Assembly (NCBI GenBank): GCA_963832305.1
Contig: CAWHTU010000026.1
Span: forward strand, 62,001 to 126,000
Direction: 5' to 3'
DNA length: 64,000 nucleotides
Source of the DNA: Roseiarcus sp963832305
Lineage (GTDB): Bacteria; Pseudomonadota; Alphaproteobacteria; Rhizobiales; Beijerinckiaceae
Below the pieces are notes generated by a model. That model was not told the DNA's origin and did not search any database. It saw nothing but the letters and a program-made list of their open reading frames with translations. The position numbers and the translations under genes are program-made. Positions 1-8,802 of this stretch are shown here, piece by piece; the first letter of the stretch is position 1; each line of letters starts with the position of its first letter.

Positions 1-149
1 AACCCCAACGGGCCGCGAAGGACTGTGGCTCCCGCGAGATGAACCTCGCGCGCCTTGAGGACGATCGCCTGATAGAGCGGGCGATGCTGAAACTTCGCAT
101 CCTCGCCGATGAAGACTCGCAAAAGCATGGCGTCGCGCGGGAGATCCAC
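1..149 (-). CDS. DUF190 domain protein, N-terminal part (cut by window start)
   Basis: Reading the minus strand from a GTG at 149 gives a protein beginning VDLPRDAMLLRVFIGEDAKF and continuing RPLYQAIVLKAREVHLAGAT, then VLRGPLG. This is the characteristic start of the DUF190 family (LLRIFIGE, RPLYEAIVLKARE, GLAGATVLRG). A GGGAGG ribosome binding site lies about 8 bases before the GTG; an in-frame ATG at 128 is a weaker alternative start. The gene runs off the left edge, so only about 49 codons are visible. The family's biochemical role is not settled. From general knowledge it often sits next to, or fused to, CrcB fluoride channels, which fits the fluoride riboswitch on the opposite side of this divergent intergenic region. 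Confidence 0.8.
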   Translation of the reverse strand, partial: MDLPRDAMLLRVFIGEDAKFQHRPLYQAIVLKAREVHLAGATVLRGPLG

Positions 150-302
150 GGGATCCGCCTCCCTCAAACTGCCTCTGGGCAGGAGCCGCCAAAGCTCCGG
201 CCGGGATCGAAGGCCGGTTGTTCGATGCTATCCCTGATCTCTGCTTGGTCCAAATCGGCCGATTGACGTGGCGGATTCGACCCGCATAGTATGACCTTGC
301 TG

Positions 303-368
303 GAAAGGGGATGGGGTTCCCCTTCAACCGCCCGAAAGCCAAAAGCCAGACGGCTGATGACCCCTACC
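303..368 (+). promoter_or_regulatory. Fluoride riboswitch aptamer (crcB RNA motif)
   Basis: The RNA has all parts of the fluoride aptamer. Stem P1 is GGGGA 307-311 paired with UCCCC 318-322 around the loop UGGGGU 312-317. This is followed by UUCAACCGCC, a second stem AGCC 344-347 / GGCU 352-355, and then GAUGACCCCUACC. The loop GGGGU 313-317 pairs exactly with ACCCC 360-364 to make the expected pseudoknot. The arrangement matches the Bacillus cereus crcB aptamer, with compensating base changes in both P1 and the pseudoknot. Known riboswitches of this class switch on fluoride channels and antiporters when fluoride binds. Here it precedes the antiporter at 439. Confidence 0.88.
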
Positions 369-438
369 GTGCGCGAAGAGCGCGGTAGGCGTCCGACTCT
401 TGCCGAACGATCCCTGCCGCAAAGACGGGAGAGGGATC
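363..438 (+). promoter_or_regulatory. Expression platform of the fluoride riboswitch: two competing hairpins, the second hiding the RBS
   Basis: CCTACCG 363-369 pairs with CGGTAGG 383-389. It shares C363 and C364 with the aptamer pseudoknot, so the two folds exclude each other. No U-tract follows, so this is not an obvious intrinsic terminator. A second hairpin, GATCCCT 409-415 with AGGGATC 432-438, buries the ribosome binding site GGGAGAGGG directly in front of the ATG at 439. Inference: regulation is by RBS access, or by Rho, rather than by a poly-U terminator. Confidence 0.6.
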
Positions 439-1692
439 ATGGCGAGTGTTTGGCTTCAATCATCTCTGTGGCTCGGACTGGCGCTGCTGGCGTCGCTCAT
501 TTCCATCCGGGTGGTCATCTCGGTCGCGCTGATCGAGATCGTCGTCGGCGCGGTCGCCGGGAATCTCATCGGCCTTCAAATCACCGACTGGGTCAATTTC
601 CTCGCCGGCTTCGGCGCGATCCTTCTCACCTTCCTCGCCGGCACGGAAATCGATCCGCGCATCGTTCGGAAGCACTTCTGGTCGAGCATGACGATCGGCG
701 TCGTCGGTTTTGTCGCGCCGTACCTCGGCGTGCTGGCCTACGCCCATTTCGTCATCGGCTGGCCGTGGCCGCAGGCGCAAATCGCCGGAATCGCGCTGTC
801 AACCACCTCGGTTGCGGTCGTGTACGCGGTGATGATCGAAACCGGGTTCAACAACACGGAGATCGGCAAGATCATTCTTGCCGCCTGTTTCATCAACGAT
901 CTCGGCACCGTGCTCGCGCTTGGCGTCGTGTTCGCCCGCTACGATCTATGGCTGCTCCTGTTCGGCGCCGTGACTGCCGTCGTGATCTTCGCCCTCGTGC
1001 GCTACGCGCCATGGATGTTCAAGAGCCTTGGGCAGCGGGTGAGCGAGCCGCAAACGAAATTTGTCTCCCTCATTCTGCTCGCGCTCGGCGGAATGGCGTC
1101 AGTTGTCGGAAGCGAAGCGGTGCTGCCGGCTTATCTCGTCGGAATGGCGCTCGCCCCGACCTTTCTCGCCGAGCGCGAATTGCCGCGCCGCATGCGCATC
1201 ATCGCCTTCTCGATCCTCACCCCGTTCTATTTCCTCAAGGCCGGATCTCTGGTCGAAGCGCGCGCCGTCATCGCATCGATCGGGCTCATCGCGGTGTTTC
1301 TCGTTATCAAGATGGCGACCAAGTTCATCGGCATCCTGCCGCTCACCCGCTATCACGAGTTCGACCGGCGCGAGGGCATGTACACAACGCTTTTAATGTC
1401 GACCGGGCTTACCTTCGGCTCGATCTCGGCGCTGTTCGGGCTCACCAACAAGATCATCGACCAGACCCAGTACACGATCTTGGTCACTGCGGTCATCGGC
1501 AGCGCCGTCGTTCCGACCCTGATCGCGCAGGCTTGGTTTCAGCCCGAGTTCAAACCAATCGCCGACGAGTTCGGAGGTCGTGGAAGCCGAGGCCGCCGCC
1601 AGCGGAGAGCCGTGATGGCGCATCGGTTTCGGCGGCGCCGAGATCGCGAGACCTCATGTCCAGTCAATTGGCGCCGCCTGGCTGCGACTTGA
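439..1692 (+). CDS. Monovalent cation:proton antiporter (CPA2/Kef-type membrane domain)
   Basis: A 417-residue polytopic membrane protein of the sodium/hydrogen exchanger type, with about 11-12 hydrophobic segments. Typical elements include an early ALIEIVVGAVAGNLIG segment, FLAGTEID, and an STTSVAVVYAVMIETG stretch followed by ILAACFINDLGT, which resembles the unwound ion-binding helices of CPA2 antiporters. The start at ATG 439 is chosen over the upstream ATG at 400 because of the GGGAGAGGG ribosome binding site. The arginine-rich C-terminus carries no RCK/TrkA-N domain, unlike full Kef channels. The fluoride riboswitch upstream implies a role in tolerating fluoride or its acid load, as known for other antiporters under this riboswitch. 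Transported ion unknown. Confidence 0.85.
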   Translation: MASVWLQSSLWLGLALLASLISIRVVISVALIEIVVGAVAGNLIGLQITDWVNFLAGFGAILLTFLAGTEIDPRIVRKHFWSSMTIGVVGFVAPYLGVLAYAHFVIGWPWPQAQIAGIALSTTSVAVVYAVMIETGFNNTEIGKIILAACFINDLGTVLALGVVFARYDLWLLLFGAVTAVVIFALVRYAPWMFKSLGQRVSEPQTKFVSLILLALGGMASVVGSEAVLPAYLVGMALAPTFLAERELPRRMRIIAFSILTPFYFLKAGSLVEARAVIASIGLIAVFLVIKMATKFIGILPLTRYHEFDRREGMYTTLLMSTGLTFGSISALFGLTNKIIDQTQYTILVTAVIGSAVVPTLIAQAWFQPEFKPIADEFGGRGSRGRRQRRAVMAHRFRRRRDRETSCPVNWRRLAAT

Positions 1693-1730
1693 TCGCACCT
1701 CAATCCAGCGCCAACATTTGCGCTCGAGAC

Positions 1731-1758
1731 GACCGGGTCGTCAGGACCGGGTCGTCAG
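1731..1758. repeat. 14-bp perfect tandem duplication
   Basis: GACCGGGTCGTCAG occurs twice back to back, at 1731-1744 and 1745-1758, just upstream of the collagen-like lipoprotein start at 1771. Each unit contains the small palindrome GACCGGGTC. It could be a pair of protein-binding half-sites or a simple replication-slippage duplication. Confidence 0.7.
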
Positions 1759-1770
1759 GGGAAAAAACGA

Positions 1771-2115
1771 ATGCGAATCATCGTCGCCGGAGCCGCGATC
1801 GCGGCGCTCATCACCGTCTCGGGCTGCGCCAAGGGGAACAAGGGCGACCAGGGCCCGGCCGGGCCTCAAGGGTCGCCGGGCCCTCCCGGTCCGGCCGGAC
1901 CTCCCGGCGCCGCTGGGCCGGCGGGACCGGCAGGCCAGCAGGCTGCGGGGGCAAGCTTCAGGATCGTCACCGACACATCGCAGGCTGCTTGCGGCGCCGG
2001 CGAAATCATGGCCAGCGCCTATTGCGCCGGCGGAGCCGCCGTGCACATCGACGGAACGACCGGCGCAAGCTGTGACGGCTACTCCAAGGCGGTGATCGTT
2101 TGTGCAAAGCAGTAG
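1771..2115 (+). CDS. Small lipoprotein with a collagen-like Gly-X-Y segment
   Basis: A 114-residue protein with a lipoprotein signal (MRIIVAGAAIAALITVSGC, lipobox TVSGC, lipidated Cys at about 19). Next come about eleven uninterrupted Gly-X-Y triplets (residues about 24-56, rich in GPA, GPP, GPQ). A globular tail of about 55 residues has four cysteines (ACGAGE, YCAGG, SCDGY, VCAKQ) that could form two disulphides. Collagen-like triplets in bacteria form trimeric stalks. Inference: a membrane-anchored trimeric surface or periplasmic protein. AAAAACGA precedes the ATG, so the ribosome binding site is weak. Function unknown. Confidence 0.8.
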   Translation: MRIIVAGAAIAALITVSGCAKGNKGDQGPAGPQGSPGPPGPAGPPGAAGPAGPAGQQAAGASFRIVTDTSQAACGAGEIMASAYCAGGAAVHIDGTTGASCDGYSKAVIVCAKQ

Positions 2116-2406
2116 GCGTTGACGCTCCCGCGCGTCGATGCCGACCCCCGGCTCGATGGCGCTGCCCGGGGGCGCAATAGCGGCGCCAAATGATTGGGCT
2201 GCGCGAAGCCGACATCAAATACCGGCATAGCCAGTGGGATGTTGAGCAGCCCACATCGCTTGAATTTGCGCAATTTCGAGCGTAATTCAAAATAGAGTAT
2301 CTCACAGACATAACCGGACACTGTTGCGCCCGCCCTGGTTCCGCTTTTATTGGCGCGGCGCAAATCGATGCACAGAATTGGCGGTGACGCTCGGGGAGGT
2401 GCCTGA
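2116..2406. other. Intergenic region before the hybrid kinase
   Basis: No supported gene is present in these 291 bases. The second half is AT-richer (around 2255-2310) than its surroundings and probably holds the promoter of the kinase gene. GGAGGT at 2395-2400 is the ribosome binding site of that gene. No clear sigma-70 hexamers or riboswitch were recognised. Confidence 0.4.
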
Positions 2407-5400
2407 TTGTCTGAATTTACGGCGGGCCAACCGTCAGAGCCCCTGCGAGCCTGGGAGGCTCTTGCTGGGGAAGGGGAAGTCCGCGCGCTCATGCGCTCGC
2501 GAGATTGGGCGTCGACGCCGGTTGGGCCGCCGGAGGTTTGGCCGCAGAGCCTTCGGGCCATCGTTCGCGTAATGCTCACGTCCCGTTTCGCGATGTGGAT
2601 GGCGTGGGGTCCGGAACTGACCTTCTTCTGCAACGACGCCTACCTCCCCACAGTCGGCATCAAACGGGACTGGGTCATAGGCAGCCGGTCAGATCGCGTA
2701 TGGGCGGAGATCTGGCCCGACATCGGACCGCGCATTGAGCACGTGCTCTCGACCGGCGTGGCCACCTGGGACGAAGCGCTGTTGCTGTATCTGGGCCGAT
2801 CGGGGTTCGTCGAAGAAACCTATCATACCTTCTCCTATTCGCCGCTCGCCAACGACGACGGCGAAATCGCGGGCATGCTCTGCGTGGTGGCGGAAGTGAC
2901 CGAAAGGGTCATCGGCGAACGGCAACTTGCCGTACTGCGCGACCTCGGCGTGAGACTGGCCGGCGCGGCCACCCGAATCGACCTCATGTCAGCGCTGGAG
3001 GCGTGTCTCGCGGCTGACCCGCGCGATTTGCCGTTCGCGGTCGCCTACCTTCGCGACCGAACCAGCGACGAATTCACACTCATGGCCGCGCATGGCGTCG
3101 GCAGAGAACGGGCGGCAAGGTGGCTCACGGAGAGTCTGGAAGGGACGTCGAAGTGGCCGCTCAACCGCGTGCTTCACAGCGGCGAATCATTGACCGTCGA
3201 CGTTCCCAAGGACCTGATTGAAGGGCTCACGCTGGAATACTGGCAATCCGCGCCGGCGCGGGCCATCGCGGCGCCGATCAAGGGAGCGGAAGGCGAAGCG
3301 GCAGTGGGCGTTCTCGTCGCGGGATTGAACCCGCATCGAGCGTTGGATTCGAGCTATCGCGGGTTCATCGAATTGCTCACCGGTCAGCTTTCGGCGGCGG
3401 TCGCACGCGCCGACGACTACGAACGTGAGCGCGCGCGCGGCGCCGCGCTCGCTGAAATTGACCGGGCGAAGACGGCGTTCTTCTCCAACATCAGTCATGA
3501 GTTCCGTACGCCGCTGACCCTCATGATTGGACCACTCGAGGACGCGCTCGTCGATTCCGGGGCGCCCGCGGCCGTCCAACTCGATCGGGTCGACATTGCG
3601 CATCGAAACGCCCTTCGGCTGCTTCGCCTTGTCAATTCGCTCCTCGACTTCTCGCGCATCGAGGCCGGGCGGGTTCAGGCGACGTTCCGCCCGACCGACA
3701 TTGCCGCGCTCACCGCCGAGATTGCGAGCGGCTTCCGATCGGCGATCCAAAGGGCGGGCTTGCGATTCGTGGTCGATGTGAGCCCCCTTCCACGCCCGGT
3801 CTATGCCGACCGCGACATGTGGGAGAAGATTGTTCTGAACCTGTTGTCGAACGCGTTCAAGTTCACCTGGGAGGGCGAAATTGCCGTTTCGCTGCGCGAA
3901 GCCGATGGGAGCGCGCAACTTGCGGTGCGCGACACCGGCGTGGGCATTCCCGAAGGCGAATTGCCCAGGCTCTTCGAGCGATTCCATCGTGTCGAAGGCG
4001 CCCACGGACGCAGTTTTGAAGGTTCTGGCATTGGTCTTGCGCTCGTCTCCGAACTGGTGAAGCAGCACGGAGGCAGAATTTCAGTTGAGAGCGCGGTGGG
4101 CCGCGGCGCCATTTTCACCGTCACAGTTCCGTTCGGCGCCGCTCATCTGCCGGCTGATCGGATCGAGACTACGGAAGAGCCCGTGACGGCGCCGGCGAGG
4201 GTAAGCTCGTTCGTCGAGGAGGCGCTCCGCTGGCTGCCGAGCGGGGCGACTGGCGCGCTGCTCGAAGCAGGCTCCGCAATCGACATTCCGCAAGAGGCGG
4301 CGCCGCTTCCTGAGGCCGCCGGTCGGCGGGTTCTTATCGCAGACGACAATGCCGACCTGCGCGATTACATCGCTCGCCTTTTGACCGAGAAGGGCTACGA
4401 GATTGAAGTTGTCGGAGATGGCCACGCGGCGCTCGCCGCGCTGAGGTCTTCGAAGCCTGACCTGATTCTGACAGACGTCATGATGCCGGGGTTGGACGGA
4501 TTTGGGCTGCTGCAGGCCGTTCGCGATGACCCCGGACTTCGCGAACTTCCCGTCCTGATGCTGTCGGCCCGCGCGGGGGAGGAAGCCAAGGTCAGTGGTC
4601 TTGCCGCCGGCGCTGACGACTATCTGACGAAGCCCTTCTCGGCGCGCGAACTTGTGGCGCGGGTCGCCTCCGGCATTTCCATGGCGCGCGTTCGGCGCGA
4701 GGCGTCCGACGCGATCAAAGCCAGCGAGGCGGCGCTGCGGGAGGTCAATGAACAGCTTGAGGGCCGAGTGGCCCGCGCAATCGCCGAGCGCGAAACAGTC
4801 GAAGACGCCCTTCGGCAGGCGCAGAAGATGGAGGCCGTTGGCCAGCTCACGGGCGGCATAGCGCATGACTTCAACAACCTTCTGACCGTCATTACCGGCA
4901 ACGTGGACATGGCGCGGCGCGCGCTTGGCTCAGGCGAAACGTCGCGCGCCGGGCGCGCGCTCGACAATGCACAGAAGGGCGCGGCGCGAGCTGCGGCGCT
5001 GACCCAGCGCCTCCTCGCCTTTTCGCGCCGCCAGCCCCTGGCCCCGAAGTTGGTCAACATGGATCGGCTTGTCGCCGGAATGGCCGATCTGCTTCATCGC
5101 GCGCTGGGCGAACAGGTGCAGCTCGAGGTTGTGTCGACACCGGGGTTATGGCGGGTCGAGGTCGACCCTAACCAGCTCGAGAGCGCGATTCTGAATCTTG
5201 CGGTCAACGCCCGCGATGCGATGCCGGAAGGCGGCAAGCTCACGATCGAGACCGCGAACGCGCGTCTCGATGAGCAATATTCCGCCGCGCATGCCGAGGT
5301 CGCGCCAGGCAACTACGTTGTGATCGCCGTGACTGACACGGGAACCGGAATGTCGAAAGAAACGCTGGCGCGCGTGTTTGATCCGTTTTTCACGACCAAA

Positions 5401-6366
5401 GGGGTCGGCAAGGGCACCGGACTCGGGCTGTCGATGGTGTACGGCTTCGTCAAACAATCAGGGGGACACGTCAAGATTTACTCCGAGCCGGACGAAGGCA
5501 CGACTGTCAAGATCTATCTGCCGCGCGTCATGAATGTCGACGAGGCCGATGAAAACGATGAGCCCGCCGAGGTGGATCGCATGCGGCGCGAACAGCGTAT
5601 CCTTGTTGTCGAGGACGACGACGATGTGCGCGCCTACACCGTCGAGATCCTCCGGGAGCTCGGCTATCGGGTTCTGGAGGCGCACGACGGACCTTCAGCG
5701 ATGAGGCTTCTCGAAAGGCAGGAACAGCGGGTCGACCTTCTATTCACCGACATCGTGATGCCGGGTCTGTCGGGGCGTGAGCTTGCCGACGCCGCCCGTC
5801 GGAGCCACCCTACTCTGAAGGTGCTGTACACCTCGGGCTACGCACGCAACGCCATCGTCCACGGCGGACGCCTTGATCCCGGCGTTGAAATGATCGCCAA
5901 GCCTTTCACCTATCAGGGTCTTGCGGAAAAGATCGCGGACGTGCTCGACGCCGGACGAACCGGACGCGTGCTCCTCGTCGAGAGCGACGAAACGGTGCGC
6001 ATGTTCGCGGTCGAAGCGCTGGTTGGAGCGGGCAACACGGTCGATGAAGCCGCGACCGCGTCCGAGGCGCTGGGACGCATACGGGCGGCGGGCGGCCGTT
6101 ACGATGCGGTAGTGATGGACGTTCCTTCGCCCGAGAAGGGGGGCGAGTCGCTCGTCAATGCGTTGCGGGCGATGCACAGCGACCTGCCGATCCTGATCGC
6201 CAGCAACGACCTCGTCGAAGCATTGCGCGAGCGTTTCGCGGACGACCGCCGCGTTGCTGTGATCGGTAAGCCTTACAATGCGGCCCGGCTCCAGTCCGCG
6301 CTCGATGAGCTCAGAGCGCGGCGGGGCGCGGACCTCGCTGGAAATTCCCCGGAGGTTCTGACGTGA
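2407..6366 (+). CDS. Giant hybrid sensor histidine kinase with two kinase cores and three receiver domains
   Basis: A 1319-residue cytoplasmic protein. Visible order: PAS-like domain (about 30-170), GAF-like domain (about 180-335), HisKA with the H-box SHEFRTPL (His about 364), HATPase (NLLSNAFKFT, DTGVGIPEG, GSGIGLALV; to about 580), receiver 1 (about 640-760, phospho-Asp in LTDVMMPG), and a coiled-coil linker. Then a second HisKA (AHDFNNLLTVITGN, His about 820), HATPase (ILNLAVNARDAM, FFTTKGVGKGTGLGL), receiver 2 (LFTDIVMPG, about 1060-1180) and a receiver-like domain 3 (VVMDVPSPEKGG). Translation starts at TTG 2407 behind GGAGGT. No transmembrane helix is seen. Receivers and kinases probably form an internal phosphorelay; the output partner is not encoded nearby. 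Confidence 0.9.
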   Translation: MSEFTAGQPSEPLRAWEALAGEGEVRALMRSRDWASTPVGPPEVWPQSLRAIVRVMLTSRFAMWMAWGPELTFFCNDAYLPTVGIKRDWVIGSRSDRVWAEIWPDIGPRIEHVLSTGVATWDEALLLYLGRSGFVEETYHTFSYSPLANDDGEIAGMLCVVAEVTERVIGERQLAVLRDLGVRLAGAATRIDLMSALEACLAADPRDLPFAVAYLRDRTSDEFTLMAAHGVGRERAARWLTESLEGTSKWPLNRVLHSGESLTVDVPKDLIEGLTLEYWQSAPARAIAAPIKGAEGEAAVGVLVAGLNPHRALDSSYRGFIELLTGQLSAAVARADDYERERARGAALAEIDRAKTAFFSNISHEFRTPLTLMIGPLEDALVDSGAPAAVQLDRVDIAHRNALRLLRLVNSLLDFSRIEAGRVQATFRPTDIAALTAEIASGFRSAIQRAGLRFVVDVSPLPRPVYADRDMWEKIVLNLLSNAFKFTWEGEIAVSLREADGSAQLAVRDTGVGIPEGELPRLFERFHRVEGAHGRSFEGSGIGLALVSELVKQHGGRISVESAVGRGAIFTVTVPFGAAHLPADRIETTEEPVTAPARVSSFVEEALRWLPSGATGALLEAGSAIDIPQEAAPLPEAAGRRVLIADDNADLRDYIARLLTEKGYEIEVVGDGHAALAALRSSKPDLILTDVMMPGLDGFGLLQAVRDDPGLRELPVLMLSARAGEEAKVSGLAAGADDYLTKPFSARELVARVASGISMARVRREASDAIKASEAALREVNEQLEGRVARAIAERETVEDALRQAQKMEAVGQLTGGIAHDFNNLLTVITGNVDMARRALGSGETSRAGRALDNAQKGAARAAALTQRLLAFSRRQPLAPKLVNMDRLVAGMADLLHRALGEQVQLEVVSTPGLWRVEVDPNQLESAILNLAVNARDAMPEGGKLTIETANARLDEQYSAAHAEVAPGNYVVIAVTDTGTGMSKETLARVFDPFFTTKGVGKGTGLGLSMVYGFVKQSGGHVKIYSEPDEGTTVKIYLPRVMNVDEADENDEPAEVDRMRREQRILVVEDDDDVRAYTVEILRELGYRVLEAHDGPSAMRLLERQEQRVDLLFTDIVMPGLSGRELADAARRSHPTLKVLYTSGYARNAIVHGGRLDPGVEMIAKPFTYQGLAEKIADVLDAGRTGRVLLVESDETVRMFAVEALVGAGNTVDEAATASEALGRIRAAGGRYDAVVMDVPSPEKGGESLVNALRAMHSDLPILIASNDLVEALRERFADDRRVAVIGKPYNAARLQSALDELRARRGADLAGNSPEVLT

Positions 6367-6539
6367 GGGTCGCCCCGCGGCGAACCGCATTTCGCCGCGC
6401 GACCGCCGGACGCGCCGCACCCCCGCGGTGTGACGGCGTCACAGACAACTTCCGACCGATTTTCTACTGGAGGTTGGGGCGACTTGTCGACCGGGCGGCG
6501 CGCGCCATTAGAGCGATTTCATTTTTCGGGAGGACAGCG

Positions 6540-8659
6540 GTGACAATTGAACTCAAGGTCTACGACAACGGCGACCACACATGTCTGGTTTGGCTGCCCT
6601 CGGATGGGAAAGCGATTCCGGACTGCCGCGGCTTCACGATTCACCGAATGCGGAAGCCGAACGGCGGAGGGCCGGCCCAGGAGACTTATCTGCACGGCTT
6701 TGTCGGATTTTCCGACGCCGACAAGCTCGATCCAACCGCGCCGTGGAAGTTTCCGCTGCAACGGTACATGTGGTGGGACTATCTGGTCGATCCCGGCGAC
6801 GTGGTGCAATATTCGGTCGTCCCGGTCACGGGCAAGGACAAGGATCATCTTTCGCTTTCCGCCGCCGACGCAAGCGCGCAGACGCCGCCGATGACGATTA
6901 CCGGGCAGGCGTCGGCCCATATCTCCGCCTATTTCAACAAGGGCATCGTTTCGGCGCAGTGGGTTTCGCGCGCGCTCGCAACCATCGGCAACAACGCGAA
7001 GCTTGACAGTCTCATCGGGCAGCCCGGCAACACGCTGCGCAACGCGCTGAGCGGTCTCCTTCGCCCGCAATTGCTCAATCTGCTCGACGACGTCAAGAAG
7101 AACGGCGGCGAGATCTATGCGGCGCTCTACGAGCTGAACGATCCGGAATTGATCCCGAGGCTCACGGCGCTCGGGCAGAAATGCCATCTCATCCTCGCCA
7201 ACGGGGCCTTCAGTTCCAAGAAACCCGACGAAAACAGCGCTGTGCGGGCGCAGTTGCGCGGCAAGGTCGATCTGCACGACCGCATGGTCGGGCAAGGACA
7301 TTTTGCCCACAACAAGTTCGTCGTTGCATGCGATGCGGCCGGCAAGCCGCAACGCGTTCTTTCCGGCAGCACCAACTGGACCAAGACCGGACTGTGCACC
7401 CAGGCCAACAACGGCATCCTCGTCGACGACCCCAATCTCGGAGCGTTCTTCATCGATCAATGGAATCTGCTCAAGGCCGCGGGAAGCGCCTATCCCGCAT
7501 CGCTCATGCAGGCGAACGCGAAGTCTGGCTCCTTCAACGTCGATGGCGGCGCGGTCACGCAATGGTTCGCGCCGACCGACAAGGGTGAGGATCTCGACTA
7601 TGCGCGCCAGCTTATCGACGGCGCGGAGGAAGGCATTCTGTTCCTGTTCTTCAATCCCGGCGTATTCGAGCCGGACGACAAGCCGGAGCAGTGGACGCTT
7701 CTGCAGAATATTCTGGCAAGGCATCAGTCGGGAACGCCGAACTACGATGGCGGGCTCTACATCCACGGCGTCGTCAACCAGGAGATCGCCGGCCTGACCA
7801 CGGAGGGCGCGGAAAAGCCGAGCAAGGGCGCGGCTGTCGATCCAACAAACCCGAGCCCGGTGAAGCTTTATTCGAGTGGCAAGACGGCTCCGATTCCCGT
7901 TCCGGCGGAGTCGATGGTGCCCAAGGCGATCAAGGATGCGTTCCATGCCTGGGGCAGCGAGGTGATGAACCAGGGCGTGCACGTGCACAGCAAGGTGATT
8001 GTGATCGATCCGTTTGGCAAGAAGCCGGTCGTCATCACCGGCTCGCACAATCTGGGTTACAAGGCCTCGACCAAGAATGACGACAACATGATGATCGTGG
8101 AGGGCAACGCGCCGCTCGCGGCGTCTTATGCCGCCAATATCATCGCCATCTATCAGACCTATCGCTGGAACACTTACGTCGATGCTCACGCCAAGGACCC
8201 GCAGGTGTGGCACGGCCCTGTCGACAACGCGACCTGGCAGGACAGCTACCTCAACGCCGGCAGCGGCGATCTCGCGGAGATCAAGTTCTGGCTGGGAGAG
8301 GGCTCCTCGGCTCCAGCGGCGGCGGGCAAACCCACGGCGGCTCCGGCGCCTGGCGGCGCAGAAGTCCGCGCAGCGACCGCAACCGGGCCATCGGCCCATG
8401 CGGGCAAGCCGAACTCGATCCGCGGCGTCGACAAAAAAGCCTACGACGGCAGGCGCTTCGCCGCATGTACGCAGTCAACCCGCCGGCGAAGGCTCGATCG
8501 AGGAAGACTCCTGCGAAAAAGACCCGTGCAAGGACGACCGCCGCAAGGAAGGCGGCTCCCGAAAAGAGAGCGCGGGCGCGGTCAAAGCCGGGCGTCGCGC
8601 GTCGCGCCGCGCCGAAGACAAAGCGCCCCGCCGCCAAGCCAGCGCATCACCGGCGGTAG
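6540..8659 (+). CDS. Phospholipase D-like protein with two HKD motifs; C-terminal tail reached only through a -1 frame change
   Basis: The start is GTG 6540 behind GGGAGGA. Two PLD catalytic motifs are clear: HNKFVVACD with GSTNW (about residues 260-285) and HSKVIVID with GSHNLGYKAS (about 485-510). This gives the usual pair that forms one phosphodiesterase active site. No signal peptide is seen. After about residue 630 the reading frame turns arginine-rich and would overlap the next gene, ending at 8858. A -1 shift at the A6 run 8433-8438 instead gives a Lys/Ala/Pro-rich basic tail ending at 8659, which is more plausible. The cause is either a lost A (sequencing error or mutation) or slippage on AAAAAAG. 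Substrate could be phospholipid or nucleic acid. Confidence 0.8.
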
Positions 8660-8802
8660 TATGCTGGGCGGCGGCGGGCAGCCGGCTCGCGTGGCGCACG
8701 GGGCCGACCTTCGGAACGCCGCCGCGCTGCGGCCCATTGAACTGCAACGGCGAGCAGAGCATGTTGGCCTGACCAAACCCAGGTCACCTACGAAAGCCGA
8801 AC

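Noticed and set aside
39..266. Plus-strand reading frame of 75 codons at the window start
   Set aside because: It is antisense to the DUF190 gene, whose minus-strand product is a clear family match.
291..2075. Long plus-strand frame (594 codons) across the antiporter
   Set aside because: Arginine-rich shadow of the antiporter gene in another frame; no domain content and it crosses the riboswitch.
6519..8399. 626-codon minus-strand frame opposite the PLD gene
   Set aside because: Typical high-GC antisense frame; the plus strand carries both HKD motifs.
8433..8439. Definite programmed -1 frameshift site in the PLD gene
   Set aside because: The zero-frame phasing is AAA AAA G, not the classical A AAA AAG arrangement of dnaX, and no stimulatory hairpin is obvious, so it stays a possibility in findings rather than a feature.
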